A stretch of 64,000 bases of DNA, taken from Nymphaea colorata. Lineage: Eukaryota; Streptophyta; Magnoliopsida; Nymphaeales; Nymphaeaceae. Made by a program: the position numbers and the translations under genes. Below the pieces are notes generated by a model. It ran no database searches. It was not told where the DNA came from and worked only from the letters and a program-made list of their open reading frames with translations. The stretch spans positions 13,494,854 to 13,558,853 of the forward strand of contig NC_045147.1 in the NCBI RefSeq assembly GCF_008831285.2. The letters run 5' to 3'. Shown here one piece after another: positions 57,127 to 64,000 of this stretch. Position 1 is the first letter of the stretch. Each line of letters starts with the position of its first letter.

Positions 57127-58700
57127 CAAACATCTTTTTCACACACAGTCCACCGAGGGATGGCCACCAGCGACAAGGAGGGAGGGCATGGCCTAACCTG
57201 TTCCCTGTTATTCTTTTAGAATAAACAAATGAAGGAGGAGGCCATCGTCCTTGTGGGTTGCCGCCAGCCGCCCCTTGACAGCGAGAGGACGCCATCGTCC
57301 TGGTGGGTTGCTGCCAGCCGCCCCGTGACAGTGGACGGACCAAACCAGCGGAGCAAAGCGCTTGGATCCATATTTTTTTTTATATATTACACCATTACTA
57401 AGATCCAAATTACATGTTATTCTAGTTGGATCGGTATTCAAAAATATATAACATGATTGAGTTTGAATCCAAATTCAAATTGGATTGCGTGGGGTCTGAT
57501 TAGGTCGAACTTCATAGAGGCTGGATGGGTCTGACTCGAATGAGTGGTTTACATTTCCAATTGCCAACTTATAATTCGCAAGTGACATATGTAGATGGCA
57601 AAAGCTACAGATAACAGATTAAATACACTTTGACAGAAGTAGATTTTCCAAATTAAGTGACACATAAGTAAACGTGTCTATAATTTTGATCAAATTAGCC
57701 TAATCAAGAGCGGATGTTTTATAAGGTTCATCTCATAAGAATTAAGACTTAAATTGTCGAACCTGACATGTAAACAGGGCTTCATAGCACTAATGCCAAA
57801 AACAAGTGATCATGAATGTGGCAAAACAAAAGCCTTTAAACTGCTTCTTTTAGGTAATGTACCATCCCTTTCCAGCTCCATCTTGCGGCATTGCAAGTCT
57901 TGGCGCAAAATATGCATCATGTTCTGATTGGGAACATGCATGGAAGACCTGCCCCAAAGCTCTTGGTCTAAGGCTTGCAGAGAACATTCTGTTCTTATAA
58001 CAAGTAGCCAAAATTACGTTTCAAGAACACTATGTTCTACGTCCTATTTGAACAAGAAAAATAATGTAATTTTGATGTTGCATTTTACTTTTACCTCAGT
58101 TTCAGCACTTTGCCGCACGGTATGAGATGCATCCGACGCGCGCACACACACTCTTAAAATGTCAATCAATGGTGGCACTCCGTCTACGGGTGGCCTCAAA
58201 CAATTGGAGCGGAGAAACGAAGTTGCTTACCCTTTCATGACCTCTTTCATTTACCTCGTGAAAGCAAACACTGCAATTGATATTTAAAAAAGCGAAATTG
58301 CCGCTCTCCTACTGAGAATCACAGGACACTCTGTTTCACCGACCACTTTGAGCATACTGATGAAAACAACAGGATAGAAGGGTTAGGCGAAAGAAATTTT
58401 CCAAGGGATTAGCCTGAACGCGGTTATTGATTAACCTCCTTTATGAATTTGAGAGAGTGGCATGTCTAAGGATGATCGAAGAACGGCCAGCAGATGGTAG
58501 AAGGGAAATTCATATCAAGTGTGTGAAGTGGATGACCCAAGATAAAGTCTCAGCCCTGTTGTCGCCGGAGTTTTCTCCTGGTGTTGGTCCTTGTAATTCT
58601 AGTTAGTCGCCGGAGCTCAACATCGAATTTTAAAATGAAAAAAGCATGCAAAAGGCATCAACTCTTTTACTGGTACAGCCATCAATTTTGGTGTGAGAAG
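55906..58700. other. Intergenic AT-rich region
   Basis: No gene recognised. Contains a (TA)n run at 57096-57124 and the 50-bp duplication at 57241. Confidence 0.5.
57241..57340 (+). repeat. 50-bp tandem duplication, GC-rich
   Basis: gccatcgtcc(t)tgtgggttgc...ccagccgcccc...gacag at 57241-57290 is repeated at 57291-57340 with a handful of changes. Confidence 0.92.
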
Positions 58701-58724
58701 GGAGACATGGACATGGCAACGAAT

Positions 58725-58911
58725 CAGATTCTTGATGGGCAGACAGTCGGTGAGTCACTGGGCGAAGTAGGCTTCCTCCTCTTGATCCAATTAATGGCCG
58801 AGGTTTCCGGAGGAGGTCCAGATCAATGGTGGCATTGAAGGTCATGGGCAGCACAGATCCGCCCGTGACAGTCGCAAAGCAAAACGAAAAGCCTTTGCCC
58901 ATAGACAACAA
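58725..58911 (-). pseudogene. Degenerate O-methyltransferase exon 1 fragment
   Basis: The minus strand encodes ATVTGGSVLPMTFNATIDLDLL, which lines up with the COMT exon 1 text [22 protein letters not shown] in the neighbouring gene. The nucleotides also agree well, including ggtcatgggcagcacagat against ggtcatgggaagtatggag. The match weakens and shifts frame further on. It lies 1 kb beyond the 3' end of COMT on the same strand and has no other recognisable exon, so it is probably the relic of a tandem duplicate. Confidence 0.5.
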
Positions 58912-59869
58912 TCGATGGCGCTGCTGCTTTAGGTTGCGTTGCGTTCTTAATCATGACTCGGGATTGGAATAACAACATGGAAGTCATGAAAGGCCTAATT
59001 GGCCACTAGTCCTGCACTCTGCAGCCCACGTTCAGATGGATCTTACTCCTTAAAATTCATAAAGAAACTGTTGTTTTGGGTTAATCAACTTTACTACCTC
59101 TTCCAATCAATCAATGTCGAAAAGATAACCTTTCTTGGGGCATTTATGATGGAAGGAGAGGAATACTTAGGTCCCAAGTTTCAGGAATTTATCTCCAGTA
59201 TCTTCTTCCTTGCAGACACAGAAATTGCTTTTCGTCATTTTTTTTTTCCCACGACATTTTATCATGAACAAAGTTTATTTCCGGTCAAATATATGGCCGC
59301 CAGGCGCCAGTCCCCAATTTCTGTCGTCAAACATATATTGAGGATGACCTCGTTTCCTTTTTCTGCTTAGAAACAGAGAGATTTTACTTATCCACTTTGA
59401 AGGAGAACCAAAATTTAAGCCCTTTTGGAAGAGTTACTGTAAGCCTGTTGAATGATGTGATGTGTAGCTTTACACGGGTAGTCCTCTTTCAAGTTTTCGA
59501 TTCAAGTAGTATTTTAACTAGCCTCGAGTATTTGCCATAGATGTGGAACAATGAGTTTCGGACAGGCCACAGCAGTATACATACCAATTTAGTAATCAGG
59601 TCGTCTATTCTAAAAGATGGCGGTCAAATTTGCTTGCAAGCTCTTTCTCTCCTCGCCAAAAGTCTATTTGGAGAAAAGAAAATTTCAGATAGAGAGATTG
59701 ATCGATTGATCGGAATGAAGGAAAAGGGAAATAAAGCAACGCAGGAAGCTCATCATTTGGCCACACATACTTTAAAATGGATACAAGGGGGACAGCACAA
59801 GAGAAAGCCAGCAGCAAACACAAAAGTGCAACCGAACAGAACTCAAAGACAGCCGATAGATGTTATTGA
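58912..59869. other. Region between the OMT fragment and COMT 3' end
   Basis: Contains the COMT 3' UTR side and short open frames with no recognisable domain. Confidence 0.4.
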
Positions 59870-62800
59870 CTACATCTTCTTGCGCAACTCGATGACCCAA
59901 GAATTATACACACAGCAGACGGGCTTGACCCCTGCGAACCCACTGGCCTCCGCCAGTTCTTCGAACTCCTTCAGCGTCCTCTCCTTTCCACCAGGGTTGT
60001 GGGCCAACATGATCATGTCCTGCTGAAAAAGGCTGTTACTGCCGTAACTGTGGTCGACGCTCTCCGGCAAGATCGCCTCAACCAAGATCACCTTGCCGTC
60101 CTCTGGCAGCGCCTTCCAGCAGTTCTTCAACAGCTTCACGCAGTACTCATCCCCCCAATCATGAAGGATCCACTGCACAACATCAATTAACAGTACTCAG
60201 TCTCCTCATCACCAGTACACACAAACAAGGCATATAATTTAATTTCTCCCATCGATGGTAAGAGGAACAAACCTTCATGAAGATAGCTTCTGCAATAGGA
60301 ACACCAGCAAACATATCACCACCAACGTGCTCCACACCTGCAGCAACAGCATCATAATTCATCAGATGCCCAATATGAATAAGAACAAGGTGAAAATTTT
60401 TTGAGTACCAATTGTCCGGCATAATTACCAGGAAATTGGGGAGCGTCGTCTATGACATGAGGAAGGTCGAAGTTGATGCCCTTGATATGGGGGTACTTGG
60501 CGACGATGAGGCTGAGGATGGCTCCAATGCCGCCGCCAACGTCGACGAGGGAGTGCAGCCCCTGGAAGCCGGTATAGGTCTCGAGGATCTTCTTCATAGT
60601 GAGGGTGGAGTGGTTGGACATCCCCTGGTTGAAGACCCGGTTGAAGCGGGGGTCGGTGCCGTGGTAGTTGAAGGCGGTCATGCCGTAGGCGCGGTTGAAG
60701 GGGATGCCGCCCTCCAGCACCGCATCCTTGAGGTAGTACCAGCTCTCCATCAGCACCTTGTCTTGGTTCATTAGGGCCAATGCAGCCGTGGACACACCGT
60801 CCTGGTTCCGGACCAAGAACTTGCACACCGGAGCTAGACCGTATCGTCTGGTTTCACCATATAGCTAATTAGCCACTTAGAAAATTAAAGTTCTAATGCT
60901 TATGTTAACTAGATTTGTCTTTTTTTCATTTCAATAGTGAGTGGTTCGTTCTACCACCTACCACCTCAAAAGAAAGCACTGGCCCTTTTCTCTTTCTTTA
61001 GACTTATTATTAAGATTTAGAGGAGGAGTGCATTAAAACGATTCCAAGATTTGAATACAAGTCCTCTAAAGGCACCTTGTCGGACAGTTAACAGTAGTTT
61101 AGCCAAGTGAGATTACTTATTACAACTTGAACTTTTGAGTCGAGTTTTTAAGAACAAGTTTGAATCAATCTCCTGTTGTGCGGCCCTAGCCCCACCTCTT
61201 AGGAGTCAATTGCCCGAACAGAAACCCGGTATAAATGTCCACGTGAGTTGGAAATATAAGAAAGTTTCCACCATTGGATGGATTTTCATTTCTCATCTAA
61301 CGATGTGGAAAAGTCTGTCGTGGAGGAAATTGCGAAGCTAAGGCAGAACGAATGGACTGTACTGTGTCTTTTTCTAGAGTCAGATCTTTGAGGATCTTTC
61401 CCACTTTGAACGCATGAGGAAGCACGACAAAAAGAAAAGTTACGACAGAAAGGAGCCGATGACCAGACATTCTGACTCTTCTGCCAAAAAGAAAAGCCCC
61501 AAATAGAGAAGCATGATCCGTTTTGCTTTGCAAAATACTATTTAAAAGTGCTCAAAAGATTTGCAGGACCCATAGAACCAAAAATCTGCGTGTCATCAAA
61601 CAAAATTTTCAGCAAATAAATGTAAGTTCGAAGTTCCAATTTTGTTCATAAAGAGTCAGCTTAAGTGAGAATTATAAATGCATTCTAAGAACGTAGTACC
61701 TTATATTAAGTAAACCGAGCTCGTCAAGAATCCATCCACAAATTAGAGACGGGCCCAGTAGGCCATGGGTGCGGTCCATTCTCGGTCAACTGCGTGGAGT
61801 GAAGTGGTGGGCAGGCTGAATCTAGGCCACCCAAACTAATAATAATTGGTGCTTTCAATGTGCGTGTCGATGCTTCCTCCTTGCTAAACGCAAGCCATGA
61901 AAGAATGCAAACAAAGTCGCCATTCTTTTAATTCTTTGTCAATAAATGCAGGTAGGTAGGGCCTCCCGTCTGAACCTCACTTAAATTTTTTTTTTTTAGA
62001 ATCATATGCAAATTTTTAAAAAAATTACTTATTTTATACGAAATAATATTTCAAACTTTGTTGAAATTTAAAAACTTTAATTCAATTCAGTGTCTTTCCT
62101 ATGCAAACCATGGCAGAGCAGCCTCGAATGTCCGTGGCTTCTCTCCGTCCACTTTGAAAAACAAAAACCGGCAATAGGCGTCGGCACTGAGAAACTTGCT
62201 GAGACGCTGTTTGTGATTGAGGATATTTTCCCACGCATGCCTAGAAAAATTTTCTCAGGTTCAACTTGGGAGTGCTTTAGAATCCCGAGGAGAAAGCAGG
62301 GTTCCATTTGAACCCCTGAACAACGTCATGTTGTTGGTAGAATCATCTAACGGGAAACCGATCTGATCTCTTATTGTTTTGTTATTTAGTTGGCGCCCGC
62401 GGCGCCGGCATCGGAGTCCACCAAATTCCACAAACACAAGCGCACAGTTCATTCATGCTGTTTCCCCTGTGTGCTTGCTGGATAGCTGAGAAAAGGAAAC
62501 TACTGCCTTGGTTTGCCCTCCAGAAACCGAATAGAAGTGTGGGATTGGGAAATATACAAAAGCCCATTCTCAACGAAAATAAGCATATTTTCCTCGAAAC
62601 GTTTTCGTTCGAGATCGAATAACGCCCGTCTGGAAACAAGAAGCAACTTCGAAATATAATTTCCACGTACGGGAAATTCATTCCTGAAGTAAAATTCTGC
62701 TTAACTCGGAAGCCAAAACCAGGGCCTCGAGGTCTGGTACCATCATAAGTTGGCTTTTCCGAAGCAATGCATAGAAAAGGCGAAGTGGGGAAAAATCGAA

Positions 62801-63150
62801 AGCCGGGAAAATCAGAGAAGGGAAGCGAGAAGGTTGGGGAGTCGTTACCTCCTGACTTTGCCGTGATCGTCGGTGTAGGTGGAGGCGGTGAGGACGGAGT
62901 GGCCGGCGAGGAGACGGAGCATGCGGTCGAGCATGAGGGGGGCGTCGGGGTTGGTGGTGGGAAGCTGGGCGGCGATCTCGGCGGGAGTGAGCTGCGCACC
63001 CTCCCCAGCCTTGGCCATGATCTCCAGCAGCTCCAGTTCGATCGCCGCCTTGAGGGTCATGGGAAGTATGGAGGAGCTCACCAGCTGCATGGCGAACTCG
63101 CAGGCCTCCTCCTCCGCCATCGCGTTCCCTACTTCCGCCTGCGAACCCAT
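59870..63150 (-). CDS. COMT: Caffeic acid / 5-hydroxyconiferaldehyde 3-O-methyltransferase (lignin-type COMT), 4 exons
   Basis: Minus-strand exons are 63150-62849, 60847-60429, 60337-60273 and 60172-59870, with GT-AG introns of 2001, 91 and 100 bp. They total 1089 nt, giving 362 residues, as expected for COMT. The N-terminal dimerisation domain starts [16 protein letters not shown] and has [20 protein letters not shown]. The SAM-binding loop is LVDVGGGIG (201-209). Catalytic residues are H266 (WILHDW), E294 and E326. The phenylpropanoid pocket residues known from alfalfa COMT are all kept with a uniform offset of three: M127, N128, L133, A159, H163, F169, F173, M177, H180, I316, M317 and N321. 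This supports true COMT activity: S-adenosylmethionine-dependent 5-O-methylation in the cytosol for syringyl lignin. The first intron is long and holds no recognisable gene. Confidence 0.95.
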
Positions 63151-63250
63151 GGACCAAACCACGCAGACAAAGAGAGGGAGGGAGGCAAAGAGGAAAGCTC
63201 AGGGGAGAAAAGACAGGCTTGTGTGGTGGGTGGTTGCAGGGCTTCGCTGT

Positions 63251-63274
63251 GATATAAAGTGCGTCGAGTTAGGT
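63251..63274 (-). promoter_or_regulatory. COMT core promoter: TATA-like box with adjacent AC element
   Basis: The minus strand reads ACCTAAC (63274-63268) followed eight bases later by ACTTTATATC (63260-63251), about 100 bp upstream of the start codon. ACCTAAC is the AC-III form of the R2R3-MYB-bound AC elements found in phenylpropanoid and lignin gene promoters. It is a short motif, but its position in a lignin gene fits. A near-AC sequence on the plus strand, caccaact, lies at 63277-63284. Confidence 0.5.
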
Positions 63275-63289
63275 GCACCAACTCCGACG

Positions 63290-64000
63290 GTGGGTCCGCT
63301 TGATGCACTATCATTGTCTTTTCTCTTCTTTTCTTTCATACATTAATTCTTTCTCACTATCGCCCACACGCACACTAATTACAAAAACAAATCGCAAAAA
63401 CAAAAATAAAAAACAAATATAAAAAAAAATGATTTCCTTGAGAAAGGCGCTTGGTTGCTGCCTCATGAAGCAATGGAAAGTATGTTGGAGGATCGTTAAT
63501 TATATGTCAATTTTATTGCTTCCACTTTCCTTTTAATTTGGCGTAAATGTTGTGTTTAATAGTGATGTCTTTAATTATGAATAGATATAAGGACAAAATC
63601 ATAGTTATTGATTATTGGTTTTTGTTGAATAATGACATGGTTTGATTTGACTTGATGGCTCTAAACCCACTTATTAGCAGCTTTCATTCTAACTAAAAAA
63701 TAATAATAAAAACCATAACAACCAATGATTTAACAATGGTGCTTATAAATTCCTCAAAATTTCTCACAATCTTATCTACCAAACTAATTTTTCACTCTTC
63801 TGTATGTTCTTGCATGTAGGATCTGAAGAATTTTTTCTCATGTCAAATGTTATGACTTAACTTTATGAATCATAACCGTTCTCACAATATTAGATACCTG
63901 AGTAAACTTTTTAATGGGGCATTATGAATAAAGCATAGACACTTTACAGCTGCAGCTAGATTAGGTGAGCTTAGAAAAAGTTTAAAAACAGAATTTGCAA
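63290..64000. other. Upstream flank of COMT to window edge
   Basis: AT-rich sequence with an A-rich stretch at 63380-63430. No gene recognised. Confidence 0.5.

Noticed and set aside
60412-60774. 120-residue plus-strand frame and a 133-residue minus-strand frame over COMT exon 2
   Set aside because: Shadows of the GC-rich COMT exon; no independent motif.
62767-63346. Plus-strand frames of 155-161 residues over COMT exon 1
   Set aside because: Antisense shadows of exon 1, which encodes the conserved COMT N-terminus.

Overview
This window looks like nuclear DNA from a flowering plant. Five protein-coding genes are split by GT-AG introns. Two of their products have chloroplast or membrane functions typical of plants. 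The rest is AT-rich sequence full of retrotransposon wreckage, (GA)n and (TA)n microsatellites and small dispersed repeats. The species cannot be named from the sequence, and low gene density with kilobase introns does not separate an early-diverging angiosperm from a eudicot.

Layout. 1-1963: 5' end of a Ty1/copia element on the minus strand (LTR, primer-binding site, GC-rich leader, open gag running into the protease and off the window). 2111-6165: a decayed Ty3/gypsy element on the plus strand with both LTRs and a perfect 398-bp internal duplication. 9779-13888: plastid ribosomal protein L11, four exons. 15345-16745: truncated LRR and mTERF gene fragments between similar AT-rich repeats. 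17501-22782: vacuolar-type zinc transporter MTP1, with a probable long 5'-UTR intron. 24289-28655: a subgroup Ia bHLH transcription factor on the minus strand, four exons. 29-43 kb: gene-poor, with microsatellites, a possible solo LTR, dispersed repeats and a LINE tail. 43126-44733: a DMR6-like 2-oxoglutarate/Fe(II) oxygenase on the minus strand, four exons. 45-58 kb: a CACTA remnant, a large decayed LINE and tandem repeats. 59870-63150: a complete caffeic acid O-methyltransferase (COMT) on the minus strand, four exons, with a degenerate relative of its first exon at about 58.8 kb.

The genes do not form an operon-like or clustered pathway. L11 serves plastid translation, MTP1 zinc detoxification, the bHLH developmental transcription, the DMR6-like enzyme probably salicylate turnover, and COMT lignin synthesis. 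I reconstructed all exon structures by hand from splice sites, reading frame and family conservation; each of the four spliced genes closes in frame at the family's expected length. I found no previously undescribed system. The most informative oddities are the gene-fragment cluster near 16 kb, the perfect duplication inside an old retroelement, the GC-rich copia leader, the long His-rich loop of MTP1, and the COMT locus with its relic and its AC element beside the TATA box.
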